Virus record (IMG/VR): IMGVR_UViG_3300045999_001399
Location: 1 to 22,867 of that record
Reading direction: 5' to 3' (one strand)
DNA length: 22,867 bases
Source of the DNA: a virus
Positions within the stretch are counted from its first letter, which is position 1, and each line of letters begins with the position of its first letter. Position numbers and translations under genes: made by a program. Under the pieces are notes generated by a model. The model saw only the letters and a program-made list of their open reading frames with translations. It was not told where the DNA came from and searched no databases. Shown piece after piece: positions 8,101 to 16,310 of this stretch.

Positions 8101-11100
8101 AGCGGTCTCTCTTCAAGGATTAGGTCATCACCACGGATAGCACCACCAGCGGCTTTGTGCATTCCACTGTCAGCGACTTGACGTGCCGCATCATCCACTG
8201 ACAAGCCCTTGTTGACAAGGTCTACGATCTTGTTCAGGTTGTTCATGCTGTCTTTGATGCCGTACTTCTTAGCGGCGTTCACGAACTCGTCGCCGTTGAG
8301 GTAGGCGGCAGGCTTCTTGATATATCCGCCTTCCTTCTTGCCTGTGTACTTCTTGATCATCTCCTGATACTGCTTGATCTCATCAATCAGTTGCTGGTCA
8401 ATGACTTGGCGAGGGCCGACGTACTTGAATGAGCCAAACTCCTGTGGGGCTTGCTTGGGGTTCTCGCGCACGGACTTGACGGTGTCAGGGAAGGACAGCT
8501 CGTAGGGGACTGGGTACTTGGAGGAGCCCATGAACTCACCGGGGATGTCATGCGAGTACGTAGGATGCTCAGACAGCCCTAGCTTGGTCACCTCTGGGCG
8601 CAGGCGACCTATGGACTTGCCTGTCACGCCAATCTCCAAGTCACGCAGGTCAGGCTCAGTCACAGCGTGGCGTATATCGATACCGCTTGGCAGGTTGTAC
8701 TTCTCAGTCACTGTAGGCATCTGCATCAGAGCGTTGAAGTACTTGCGCAGTTCTGGATCGATGGAGAAGTGCAGGTAGGCTTCGGATGGGTTCTCGATGC
8801 CGGGGAACGCGGGAAACACCCTCTGGCGCATGAAGTCCTCGCCCTTCTTCTTGTACGGGTAACCCTCACGCACCAAATTGTTAAACGCCTCCACCTGCGC
8901 CCTGTTCATCTTGTTCAGATCAATTGCGGCAAGGTTTGCGTCAGCGTAGTGCTGGGCGTAGTTAATGGAGTCAGGCCCCATCATCACGTAGTTCCCAAGC
9001 ACAGGCAGGTCATACTGCTCAGACGCCTCACGGGCTACGTTCTGCACACGGTTAGCCGCACTCAAGCCAGAAGCCCAGAATGCGTCATCTCGACCTAAGC
9101 CGTAGAAGGGGCCACCATGCTGAGGCGATGGGCTATCCAAGGGGACGCCATCAACAGAGTAGAGCGTCTGACCAGAGATTGTCGGATCACCAGCGATACC
9201 AACCATCACCTGATCCTTAAGCTCCTCGATGTCAACTTCCCTTGGCAACGGGCGTTCAGCACCTGTTGGACGGATGTCGTGCACCATCTCCTTCTCTTTG
9301 GCAAACTGTTTCTGAGTTTTGCCAGCTACAGACTGTGTGCCCTTCTCACCACGGACAAACTCGCCTAGCAGTTGAGGAGCCATGCGTCTGGCAATGACAT
9401 CGATCTCAGCCTTGCTCTTTGGTGCGGCTCTCAATAGCTTGGTCAGACCACCCTTAGCCATCTTCTGGTTGTTCAGCTCCAGCATCATGGCGTCTGGGTT
9501 GTTGGAGATGACCACACCTCCACGCTTCATGCCTTCAGGTGGTGGGAGCTTTCCTGCTTTACTCATTGCCTCAGACGACATCTTGATGGCTTCTTCTTGA
9601 GTCACGTACTTTGGTATTTCTACGCCTTGCGCTTTCAATGCCTGCATAGCCTCAGCGCCAATTGCATCTTCAGATAGGCGAAGTCCAGTGTTGCGGAAAT
9701 CGCCAACCTGAGCCCAGTTACCGCTTTTCACAAAGTCTTGAACGTATGGGATGTAATCGTCTTTGGGTTTGGCGTTGCCCTTGCCTTTGATCTGAATGAT
9801 ATTGGACGGCATGTTTTCTCTTGCCATACGAATCTCAATGTCTCTGACGTCGGCGTCCGTATATCCATTAGGCAATCTTTTAGCTTCTTCCAAAGCCGCC
9901 TCTTTGTACGGCAACAGATCGTCTGCTCGTAATTGATTGCGGTTTGGCCTAACCTCAACCGTCACATGCGGCTCACCTCTGGCATCACGCAAGCTATAGA
10001 TCTTTGTGTTGCCATCTCTAACGTCTTTACAGTAGCCACCAACGCAGTGACCCATAGTGTCGCCTTCGTACTTGAGGGCGTCTTCTAAACGTGGATCACG
10101 CTGTAAAGCATCAGCTATGGCTTCTTCAGCCGTCTTAAAGTAAGGTACGTTTATGTGACCAAGGTTGTTTGGTTTACGTGGAAAAGCTTCTTTGCCGTTT
10201 TCGTCTACCACCTTGTACGAGCTTGTAACGTCATCAAGTATGGCGCTGTACCCTTTTGGAAGCTCTTTAGGAGGAGCTATCTCAATCCACCTAAAGCCTT
10301 CGGGATATTCCTTGTAAGTGGGGAAGCCCTCTTGCTGTTTAAGCTGGGCCTCACGCATACGTTTAGCCATCTCTTGGTCGTACTCAAAGGTGCGGCGTAC
10401 TGCCTGCTCCATGCTGACCTTGCTCAACTGTTCAGGTCGAATGCGACCAGCGGCTACGTCTTCACGCAGAACGTCAATGATGTGGTCGAAGCCTAAGTTG
10501 TACGTTGATCCTGAATACAGCCTTGTTTCTGGGTCAAGCTTTGAGACGAACGGATTGAGTTCGCCAGCCGCTTTCTCAAACCCAGACTCTCTGGCAAGTA
10601 AATCGTTTACGTTGCCTTGCAACTCTCTTAATTTTTGTCTTTCACCTAAAATTTCTGCCTTTTGAACGGTTGGCATCATGTCAAATACTTTACGGTCTTT
10701 GTCGCTAAGACCGCCTTTGTCTTTCAAAAGGTCAATAAAGTCTTCATCGATTTGTTTCTTGTAGGCATCTAGCTCAGCTCTCGCTACCGCAAGCTTAGCG
10801 CCAGTGTTTGCCTGATCTTGAATAGCGCTAGCCTTAGTGACCCTGATTGCATCATCAGATAGGTTCTCCCATCTCCTAGCAAGATCAGACTTACCCATGC
10901 CCTCAGCAGGATAGCCCTCTGCTTTACGTGTGTCTTCTAAGTATCCTGCGCGATCTAGGTCATCACGTAATGGGGTGTGGATGATGCCCTCTTCCGCCAG
11001 CCTGCGGACTGGGTCGTCAGGTGTAGCCATTTGCTTCTTGACGTAGTTCTTTAGGTTGCTGTCAATCCACTTATCAATTGCGGCTTCACCCTTGGTCTGC

Positions 11101-11966
11101 TCAAGCTGATACAGAACGCGGTCAATCTGATCTTGGTTCAGTGTTGGGTCTTTCAGCAACTCTTCGTGCTTAGGGATTCGTTGTGCAGGAGTTTCTCCAG
11201 CTATTGTTTGCGTTTTCAGCCTGCGCAGATCGTTCTCGGGAACTGTCAACCTATCTTCGCCACTCAACCAGTTACCGCCAAATGGCTTGATCACATTTGA
11301 TTGCGTGTTAGCCCCCATCGCCATAACCATCTCACGAGGCAAGCCACCTTGCTCTAAGGCGCCCCTGACCACTGGCTCCATGCTTCGCTCCATCGCCCTA
11401 CCAGCCTGCTCTGCGCCCCTGCCTGCCGCTCTCGTGGCTTGGGATGTGGCTGGCGCTGTCAGGAACTGCAACGCCATCGCTTCGGGTAGCACTGGTGGGA
11501 TCTTGTATTCAGTCTCAAGCTTCTCAAGGAAGTCGCCAATGTCCTGCGCGTACTCATACGCCAAGGGTTGCTCAGGCTTGTAGATGCGCTCTTGGATGAA
11601 CTTGTCAGCCGCCTCGTCGCCTTTAGCTATACGGGTAGGCAGGGAGTTGATGGCTTGAGTCAGGGCTGAACCCATGAACCTTCCAGCCTGTAAGCCACCA
11701 GCAAGCTTCTCAGGGATAGACCTGTCAGCCTGCACCTGACGCATGAGGTCAGCATCGCGCTGGGTAATGCGTCTGTTGAGTTCTAGGTTCTGTTTGGTAG
11801 GGACGCTTAAGTCAACCCCGCCTAAGCCTCTGATGTTCTCGCTGTACTGCGGAAGCTCCATCGCACGTTCGTCATCAATGAACGGCATTGGCTTAGCCGA
11901 CCTGAAGTTCTTTGCCTTGATGTTCCCAACTCGTGGGTAGAACGCTGGTTTGTTTTCGTCAGCCAT
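8097..11966 (-). CDS. Giant polyvalent-type protein B with PcfJ-like motif (1289 aa)
   Basis: At 1289 residues this is the largest gene here. The N-terminal part (1-350) is mixed helical with IKPFGGNWLSGEDR near 230. Residues about 555-720 hold MGHCVGGYCKDVRDGNTKIYS (MGHCVGGYC at 638-646), the signature of PcfJ-like proteins found on conjugative elements and phages. At about 810-840 there is a Gly-Gly junction with NNPDAMMLELNNQKMAKGG, nearly the same as the end of protein A. A second module follows (about 890-1190), with PQHGGPFYGLGRDDAFWASG and VMMGPDSINYAQHYAD, also recalled from phage polyvalent proteins. The tail has more GG motifs (KEGGYIKK, AAGGAIRGDD). It lies between terminase and portal, an unusual slot. 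An effector injected with the DNA is the family-based inference. Confidence 0.75.
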   Translation of the reverse strand: MADENKPAFYPRVGNIKAKNFRSAKPMPFIDDERAMELPQYSENIRGLGGVDLSVPTKQNLELNRRITQRDADLMRQVQADRSIPEKLAGGLQAGRFMGSALTQAINSLPTRIAKGDEAADKFIQERIYKPEQPLAYEYAQDIGDFLEKLETEYKIPPVLPEAMALQFLTAPATSQATRAAGRGAEQAGRAMERSMEPVVRGALEQGGLPREMVMAMGANTQSNVIKPFGGNWLSGEDRLTVPENDLRRLKTQTIAGETPAQRIPKHEELLKDPTLNQDQIDRVLYQLEQTKGEAAIDKWIDSNLKNYVKKQMATPDDPVRRLAEEGIIHTPLRDDLDRAGYLEDTRKAEGYPAEGMGKSDLARRWENLSDDAIRVTKASAIQDQANTGAKLAVARAELDAYKKQIDEDFIDLLKDKGGLSDKDRKVFDMMPTVQKAEILGERQKLRELQGNVNDLLARESGFEKAAGELNPFVSKLDPETRLYSGSTYNLGFDHIIDVLREDVAAGRIRPEQLSKVSMEQAVRRTFEYDQEMAKRMREAQLKQQEGFPTYKEYPEGFRWIEIAPPKELPKGYSAILDDVTSSYKVVDENGKEAFPRKPNNLGHINVPYFKTAEEAIADALQRDPRLEDALKYEGDTMGHCVGGYCKDVRDGNTKIYSLRDARGEPHVTVEVRPNRNQLRADDLLPYKEAALEEAKRLPNGYTDADVRDIEIRMARENMPSNIIQIKGKGNAKPKDDYIPYVQDFVKSGNWAQVGDFRNTGLRLSEDAIGAEAMQALKAQGVEIPKYVTQEEAIKMSSEAMSKAGKLPPPEGMKRGGVVISNNPDAMMLELNNQKMAKGGLTKLLRAAPKSKAEIDVIARRMAPQLLGEFVRGEKGTQSVAGKTQKQFAKEKEMVHDIRPTGAERPLPREVDIEELKDQVMVGIAGDPTISGQTLYSVDGVPLDSPSPQHGGPFYGLGRDDAFWASGLSAANRVQNVAREASEQYDLPVLGNYVMMGPDSINYAQHYADANLAAIDLNKMNRAQVEAFNNLVREGYPYKKKGEDFMRQRVFPAFPGIENPSEAYLHFSIDPELRKYFNALMQMPTVTEKYNLPSGIDIRHAVTEPDLRDLEIGVTGKSIGRLRPEVTKLGLSEHPTYSHDIPGEFMGSSKYPVPYELSFPDTVKSVRENPKQAPQEFGSFKYVGPRQVIDQQLIDEIKQYQEMIKKYTGKKEGGYIKKPAAYLNGDEFVNAAKKYGIKDSMNNLNKIVDLVNKGLSVDDAARQVADSGMHKAAGGAIRGDDLILEERPL

Positions 11967-12025
11967 GGCTTATCCTGCTGAGTTGCTGTTGCCCCAATGA
12001 TACCTTGGGTGTTGGCATCCGTCCA

Positions 12026-13459
12026 TCATGCCGCGTACGGGTTCTCAAGCTTACGCTGACCACTGTCCACAAAGTCTTCCTCGTCGTAGTCATCCCTTGG
12101 CGCGCCATCGATGTCCAGCCACCCAGCGTCACGCAGGAACCGTAGCCCTTGGGTGCAGGCGTCCACAAAGTCATCATGCGTCGAGTCAGGGAAGCTACAG
12201 ATCTGGGAGACGAAGCCTTCAGCCCAGTCCTTGACGTAACCCTTCCTGACACTGCTCTCAGGGATCCATACGCGCCCAGCGGCAATGATGTTGGAGACAA
12301 TGTTTAGGCGCTGGATCTTGTCCGCTTTGCCGGGGTTATAGGCTCTGACAGGCAAGTGCCCACGCTGTAAGTCTTGGATCAGCGCTATGCCTGCGGACTT
12401 GTCTTCCACGAGGATCAGGTCAACCCGCTTCTTGTTCTTGCCCTCACCGTAGACCACGTCGTACTCCTCAATCACCTTGGGGCGCAGGTCTGGGTACTGG
12501 AGGCGGTCTTGCCAGCAGTCGATCACCATCGCGGACATCGGGCCATCAAGGGGCTTGAACACACCGAAGGTGATGGAGGCTGTCGGATCGTTGACAGTCT
12601 TCTCTGAGCTGGCGCAGTCATAGCTTTGCAGGATGTACTCGAACTTAGGGAACTCCTTGTTTGGCGCCCAGAGCTTGAACATCTCGCGCTTGACGATACC
12701 TGACTCCTCGGGATCTATGAGCTCCGCGTGGATCTCCTGCCTTCCTATGGTTGTTCCTTCATAGCTGAGGATCTGCTTTTGGAAGCTAGGAGCGAGGTTT
12801 GACAGGTTGACGTAGGTAGATGCCGTCGTCATGGCTACGTCGTCTCCTTCACGCCCTACAAGCTCTACGATCAGATCTTTGGGGCGTGGGGTAGTCGTGG
12901 CGATGATCTGTGTCCTGCCATCAGCCTTCTTAAGTCGAACAGCGAACTGGATGTTGTACCAAGCTTCGTCAAGGTAGTCCCATGCGGCTAGCTCGTCCAG
13001 CCATGCCCCATGATACTGACCACCACGGAAACGATCAGGCTCAGAAGCTGATATGCCCTTGATCAGGCTCCCGTTGACCAGCGTGATCTCGTGCAGGGCT
13101 TTATTGTAGTCAGCGATCAAGATAGGCGGTATCACAGCAATCAAGCCTGATTCGCCTTCAAAAGCCGTCCCGCGAATGTCCATCGATGTGGGGGCAGATA
13201 CCAGCCAGCGGGTCTTTGGGTTCTCCCATGCCCACCACCAAAGCTGTTCTGCCGCGGTTCTCGTCTTTCCCGCTCCCCTCCCCGCGAGCATCAACCAGAT
13301 TGACCAATATGTACCTTGGGGTAGCTTCTGGTGATTAAACGCGCCTGAGAGCCATTTAATGCGTGTAGCGTATGCGGCTCCGTGGTAGGGGCCAAGCTTG
13401 CGCAGGAGCTCTTTGTCTTGCAGGATGTCGAGGACATCTTTGTCAATGACTGCGCTCAT
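12026..13459 (-). CDS. terL: Terminase large subunit (477 aa)
   Basis: The packaging motor. The ATPase domain has Walker A GRGAGKT at 60-66, Walker B AWLDEL with D155-E156, and the coupling motif TTTPR (188-192). The nuclease domain has the expected acidic triad: D281 in QSYDCASSE, E352-D353 in LILVEDKSAG, and D429-D430 in THDDFVDA. All key residues are present and the length is typical of the terminase_6 group, so it should be active. It cuts concatemeric DNA and drives it through the portal. It overlaps the small subunit gene by 4 nt (ATGA), with little ribosome site of its own, so translation is probably coupled. A 59-nt gap separates it from giant protein B. Confidence 0.95.
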   Translation of the reverse strand: MSAVIDKDVLDILQDKELLRKLGPYHGAAYATRIKWLSGAFNHQKLPQGTYWSIWLMLAGRGAGKTRTAAEQLWWWAWENPKTRWLVSAPTSMDIRGTAFEGESGLIAVIPPILIADYNKALHEITLVNGSLIKGISASEPDRFRGGQYHGAWLDELAAWDYLDEAWYNIQFAVRLKKADGRTQIIATTTPRPKDLIVELVGREGDDVAMTTASTYVNLSNLAPSFQKQILSYEGTTIGRQEIHAELIDPEESGIVKREMFKLWAPNKEFPKFEYILQSYDCASSEKTVNDPTASITFGVFKPLDGPMSAMVIDCWQDRLQYPDLRPKVIEEYDVVYGEGKNKKRVDLILVEDKSAGIALIQDLQRGHLPVRAYNPGKADKIQRLNIVSNIIAAGRVWIPESSVRKGYVKDWAEGFVSQICSFPDSTHDDFVDACTQGLRFLRDAGWLDIDGAPRDDYDEEDFVDSGQRKLENPYAA

Positions 13460-14025
13460 TCAGCAATCCGAATCAACTCAAGGCGCTTGACAGCCACGTC
13501 CATCAGATCTCTGACCGACACATCAATGATCGTTGGGTCAGTCTTCTGCTCAGGGGCTTTGTAGTCACCATAGCGCTTGGGATTGAACTTAGCCAACAGC
13601 TTGAGACGAGTCTCGATTTGAAGCTTACGGTGACCAAGCATGTCCTCCTCAGTCACGGTCATGCTGTCCTCGCCCTCCTCAGCACCAGAGCTGTAAACCT
13701 TCTTGGTTCCTATGTGGAGGTTGTCGGCAATCCATAGGCATTCCTCTGCCATCTTGTCGTAGCCAATATCACGCGCACGGGCGATGGCTGTGGAAAGCTG
13801 TTCGTTCCTCCACATCCAATCGTAGACCGTTCTCCATGCAGGCATACCTTCTTGTCTGCATATCTCTCGTAACGGTACACCTTCGCTTAACTGCTCACAG
13901 ATCTTGAGTGCTATAGCTTCTGAGTACTTTGAAGGACGACCTGTCTTGGTCTCTTCTTTTGTTTGCGGCTCACCTGTCACGTCGGCGACAGTGTCGCTGG
14001 GAAGACTCTTTGGTTTCTTTGCCAT
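13456..14025 (-). CDS. terS: Terminase small subunit (189 aa)
   Basis: The DNA-recognition part of the packaging enzyme. After a disordered, polar start (1-30), residues about 28-85 form a helix-turn-helix of the phage small-terminase kind: GRPSKYSEAIALKICEQL, then GVPLREICRQEGMPAWRTVY as the recognition helices, then the helix AIARARDIGYDKMAEECL. A charged linker and the segment HRKLQIETRLKLLAKFNPKR, typical of these subunits, complete it. It is directly followed by the large subunit. A ribosome site AAAAGGAG lies 8 nt before the ATG, just downstream of a candidate promoter, making this the first gene of the late head operon. Confidence 0.9.
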   Translation of the reverse strand: MAKKPKSLPSDTVADVTGEPQTKEETKTGRPSKYSEAIALKICEQLSEGVPLREICRQEGMPAWRTVYDWMWRNEQLSTAIARARDIGYDKMAEECLWIADNLHIGTKKVYSSGAEEGEDSMTVTEEDMLGHRKLQIETRLKLLAKFNPKRYGDYKAPEQKTDPTIIDVSVRDLMDVAVKRLELIRIAE

Positions 14026-14039
14026 TGCTGGAACTCCTT

Positions 14040-14078
14040 TTAACGTGAAGTTTAACGCACGTTTGGTTTTGTTTGCAA
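14040..14078 (-). promoter_or_regulatory. Candidate late promoter before the terminase operon
   Basis: The 56-nt gap between the terminase small subunit and the gene before it holds TTGCAA (14073-14078), an 18-nt spacer, and TAAACT (14049-14054) on the minus strand. The same -35-like TTGCAA with 18-nt spacing occurs before the plus-strand operon at 21342. Two TTAA boxes (14040-14043 and 14052-14055) sit 12 bp apart, a looser form of the 11-bp-spaced pairs found elsewhere. The -10 match is weak, and the transcript leader would be short. Inferred. Confidence 0.35.
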
Positions 14079-14081
14079 CGG

Positions 14082-14294
14082 TTAGTCTTTCAATCCCCTC
14101 ATGATTCTTCTGTCCATGTCTTTGATGGTGAGCTTGTATTCTTTGTTTTGGCTTTCCAGTTTTGCGATTTTGTTGTTCGCGTGTTTCAGCTTTGACTCTA
14201 GCTCCTGCACCTGCGTCTGAAGCTCTGTGATGGCTTTGTTCGCCAGCTCAGGGTTCTCGCTGATCCAGTCTGCTTCCCAGATTTGCTCTGTCAT
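14082..14294 (-). CDS. Coiled-coil protein of unknown function (70 aa)
   Basis: A 70-residue protein with a nearly continuous heptad pattern from residue 20 on (ITELQTQVQELESKLKHANN), so probably a parallel coiled coil that dimerises. There is no membrane segment. It starts inside the stop of the 77-aa gene (ATGA overlap). It is the last gene before the candidate late promoter. No function recognised; in this position an accessory to the terminase or a regulator are both possible. Confidence 0.6.
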   Translation of the reverse strand: MTEQIWEADWISENPELANKAITELQTQVQELESKLKHANNKIAKLESQNKEYKLTIKDMDRRIMRGLKD

Positions 14295-14524
14295 TGCTTC
14301 ATACCCCTCACGTAACAGGCAAAGGACGCCGCTGTGTCTCCCAGTGAGTGCATAGCATCAAAGCGCTTTGCCACCTCTTCCAAGACCTGATTGCGTTGTG
14401 ATGGGGACACAAAAAGATCGTAGTGGTATGGCTGTCCTAGCTCACGCAGTATTTGTTTGCCAAGGTTACTGTGCTTCTCAACATCGTTGAAGGCTTCGTC
14501 CTCTTCTTGTGTCCAGTCAGTCAT
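14291..14524 (-). CDS. Small phage protein of unknown function (77 aa)
   Basis: A 77-residue acidic protein (MTDWTQEEDEAFNDVEKHSN), with an AAGGAG ribosome site at normal spacing and 4-nt overlaps with both neighbours. The sequence looks globular: LGKQILRELGQPYHYDLFVS followed by a helix QRNQVLEEVAKRFDAM. I recognise no family. It belongs to a chain of overlapping small genes (14.08-16.3 kb) transcribed towards the terminase. Confidence 0.6.
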   Translation of the reverse strand: MTDWTQEEDEAFNDVEKHSNLGKQILRELGQPYHYDLFVSPSQRNQVLEEVAKRFDAMHSLGDTAASFACYVRGMKQ

Positions 14525-14811
14525 GGTTTCTCCTTGAGTTTGGATTCAATGGCTCGGCCTTTGGTGTAAACATCATCTTGCCATTCCCAGTTTCCCGCAT
14601 CGCCGCTGGTGCGCAATTGCTCCATCCAATCAAGACAGGCGCTTAGTGCCGATAGCAACTCAACATTGAGTCTAGATGCCTCAATACCTTTACGAATCAG
14701 GTCGCTAGTCACTTGGTTGTTGCGGTGTTCCCAATCGCTGTACAACATATTTGTTCGGGCAAGGAACTCAATCTTTTCGTTTTGGCGTTTTATTTCTTCT
14801 TCGTGTGTCAT
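14521..14811 (-). CDS. Small helical phage protein of unknown function (96 aa)
   Basis: A 96-residue protein, mostly helical by composition (MTHEEEIKRQNEKIEFLART) with LNVELLSALSACLDWMEQL in the middle and GNWEWQDDVYTKGRAIESKL at the end. It overlaps the genes on both sides by 4 nt and has a GGAG ribosome site. No catalytic motif or known domain was seen. Probably an accessory early/middle protein. Confidence 0.58.
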   Translation of the reverse strand: MTHEEEIKRQNEKIEFLARTNMLYSDWEHRNNQVTSDLIRKGIEASRLNVELLSALSACLDWMEQLRTSGDAGNWEWQDDVYTKGRAIESKLKEKP

Positions 14812-14975
14812 GTGTTTTTCTCCAGAATTGCGGCTTCAATCTTCTTTGCCCACTCGAGCACCATGATCATGTTCCAGTTGGAGCTCTCAGAAGTTACGCC
14901 TAAAGCCTTCTGAATCTCTTCGTCCGTTAACCTCTTCCAAGGGCGAACGTAGTCTTGAATATCGTCGTCATCCAT
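14808..14975 (-). CDS. Microprotein of unknown function (55 aa)
   Basis: A 55-codon gene supported by a strong ribosome site (AAAAGGAG, 6 nt before ATG 14975) and an ATGA overlap with the 96-aa gene. The product begins MDDDDIQDYVRPWKRLTDEE and ends WAKKIEAAILEKNT. The KRLTDEEIQKALGV stretch resembles a short helix-turn, and the WAKKIEAAILEKN end resembles endings of many small phage proteins that carry a helix of this kind. Function unknown. Confidence 0.6.
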   Translation of the reverse strand: MDDDDIQDYVRPWKRLTDEEIQKALGVTSESSNWNMIMVLEWAKKIEAAILEKNT

Positions 14976-15213
14976 TGCTTACTCCTTTTGGTCTTGGGCA
15001 GTCAGTTGGGGGGATAACAGCACACCAGACAGCTTTGTACTGCCCTCTTGGCGCTACTTCCCATCGGTCAATGTATACGTCTGGCATGTTCTTTAAAACC
15101 TTCCTGACGTTGGTCTTTGGTCTGTTGAGCAAATCCGCTAGTTCTTCTAAGGTCATGCCATCAGGTATTCCGCGGAGCGCAACTCGTACGCTCTTGATCA
15201 CAGCCATGCTCAT
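14968..15213 (-). CDS. Putative winged-helix DNA-binding protein (81 aa)
   Basis: Residues about 14-45 read as a helix-turn-helix: GIPDGMTLEELADLLNRPKT, then NVRKVLKNMPDVYIDRWEVA, where the Asn-Val-Arg-Lys stretch would be the recognition helix and the following YIDRWEVAPRGQYKAVW the wing. This is the layout of small winged-helix regulators, but the overall family is not recognised. The end is Pro/Cys-containing (CPRPKG). Start at 15213 overlaps the 59-aa gene by 4 nt; an ATG 6 nt downstream is an alternative. It could regulate phage genes; inferred. Confidence 0.55.
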   Translation of the reverse strand: MSMAVIKSVRVALRGIPDGMTLEELADLLNRPKTNVRKVLKNMPDVYIDRWEVAPRGQYKAVWCAVIPPTDCPRPKGVSNG

Positions 15214-15389
15214 GGAGCCCCTTTATCGGGCTTTTGAGCCGTTTTCTGGTCGCGTTGAGGGTCAAGGTGCTTGATGAGCTGTTCGAGGCTTATAGGCCCG
15301 ATTTTCTCCAAGCGTTGTATTTCAGTCAAAACGCAGTTCACACCTGCGTCGAATCCTTTGATGTAGTCACTCATGATTGTTTCGCTCAT
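15210..15389 (-). CDS. Microprotein of unknown function (59 aa)
   Basis: A 59-codon gene ending in an ATGA overlap with the winged-helix-like gene. It begins MSETIMSDYIKGFDAGVNCV and continues with a helix LTEIQRLEKIGPISLEQLIKH, ending in a Lys/Gln/Pro-rich tail. The opening YIKGFDAGVN resembles starts of small phage helical proteins. An internal ATG at 15374 is an alternative start and would reduce the overlap with the upstream gene from 23 to 8 nt. Function unknown. Confidence 0.5.
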   Translation of the reverse strand: MSETIMSDYIKGFDAGVNCVLTEIQRLEKIGPISLEQLIKHLDPQRDQKTAQKPDKGAP

Positions 15390-15627
15390 TTTGTTGTGCC
15401 TTAGCCCTCATCTTGAGGGTTTGTTTGAGGCAAGCCTCCGCCTCTTCAACGGTCAGGATGCCCCTGCTTTGGAGTTGGGCAATGCCAGCCTTGAGGTGTG
15501 ACACAGCGCAGTTCTGTGGCTTGTCCCAGATCTTCTGCATGTTGTTCAGGAGCTGGTCTTCTGTCATGGAGATCCATGGCTTGTTGGATGGAACCACACG
15601 GCTCCATGTTGTGGAGTCGTACATCAT
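15367..15627 (-). CDS. Small phage protein of unknown function (86 aa)
   Basis: An 86-residue protein that begins MMYDSTTWSRVVPSNKPWIS, then a helical segment (MTEDQLLNNMQKIWDKPQNC) and a second helix (VSHLKAGIAQLQSRGILTV), ending in a charged KMRAKAQQNERNNHE tail. It starts in an ATGA overlap with the 62-aa gene, with AAGAGGT as ribosome site. No domain recognised. Confidence 0.55.
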   Translation of the reverse strand: MMYDSTTWSRVVPSNKPWISMTEDQLLNNMQKIWDKPQNCAVSHLKAGIAQLQSRGILTVEEAEACLKQTLKMRAKAQQNERNNHE

Positions 15628-15812
15628 GCCACCTCTTGAGCAAGAACCATCTGCAAGTTGGCAAGCAGTTGCTCAGCCTCTGCGCGAGTGAGAGGCAAGC
15701 CCATGCTGGCACGACGGCCTTGCAGGGACAGCCATACGCCGTCGTCATACTGGTCAACGCTGAGGCGAACCTCCGCCTCCGTGTTGAATGATGTTTCGAT
15801 TTCGGTAGTCAT
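15624..15812 (-). CDS. Small beta-rich protein of unknown function (62 aa)
   Basis: A 62-residue protein with a strong AAGGA ribosome site. The middle is a strand pattern (AEVRLSVDQYDDGVWLSLQG) and the end a helix (LTRAEAEQLLANLQMVLAQE). This strand-then-helix layout is common in tiny phage proteins that bind a partner, but no family is recognised. Confidence 0.55.
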   Translation of the reverse strand: MTTEIETSFNTEAEVRLSVDQYDDGVWLSLQGRRASMGLPLTRAEAEQLLANLQMVLAQEVA

Positions 15813-15821
15813 GATAGTTCC

Positions 15822-16004
15822 TTAAACAGCAAGAGATTGAATGTATTTTTTGGCGTCTTTCAGGCGAAGGTAATAGCCGATGCATTTACCCTCGTGCATG
15901 ACCTCCCACTCGCTTGACAGAGTGTTGCAACGGAAACCGTAGGACTGGATGCGCACGATTGAGTACGCGCCCACTGTGAGAACTGTTTTTTTGTTGTCGA
16001 TCAT
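15822..16004 (-). CDS. Small protein of unknown function (60 aa)
   Basis: A 60-residue protein, start at 16004 in an ATGA overlap with the upstream gene and with AGAGGTG before it. It has a strand-rich body (VLTVGAYSIVRIQSYGFRCN, then WEVMHEGKCIGYYLRLKDAK) and a short final helix. Two cysteines (in FRCN and GKCIG) could pair or bind metal, though two alone are not a zinc site. Function unknown. Confidence 0.55.
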   Translation of the reverse strand: MIDNKKTVLTVGAYSIVRIQSYGFRCNTLSSEWEVMHEGKCIGYYLRLKDAKKYIQSLAV

Positions 16005-16300
16005 GCTGTCACCTCTTGCAAGAAAGAGCGAACTGTTGCCATGTCTTCAGCAGACACTGTCCACACATTAGCGTTGCCGCCGTCCAAGCACAAGCCGCCT
16101 TCTGTGCCGCCCCATCCGTCTGTGCCCAAGATTGTGGACACATAGTAGCGAGACACGAACTGACCGAACTCAGTGTGTGGGTAACGAGCGTCATAGAACT
16201 CTACGAGGGGTCTGTCGCTGTCATGAGTCAAGCAGAAGTCACGACCGTACTTGTCGCCTTGGTTGACTACGCGAACATTGAATTTTGAAACTGTGATCAT
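16001..16300 (-). CDS. Unknown protein, first gene after the 16.3-kb promoter cassette (99 aa)
   Basis: The start at 16300 (MITVSKFNVRVVNQGDKYGR) is preferred over an ATG at 16351, because AAGGAAATC precedes it and the longer version would run back through the leader hairpin. The 99-residue product is acidic and aromatic, with a Gly-rich stretch GTDGWGGTEGGLCLDGGNAN (about 62-81) and a final helix (EDMATVRSFLQEV). No known family. It is the first gene of its transcription unit, directly under the duplicated promoter/leader cassette. Confidence 0.6.
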   Translation of the reverse strand: MITVSKFNVRVVNQGDKYGRDFCLTHDSDRPLVEFYDARYPHTEFGQFVSRYYVSTILGTDGWGGTEGGLCLDGGNANVWTVSAEDMATVRSFLQEVTA

Positions 16301-16310
16301 TTTGATTTCC

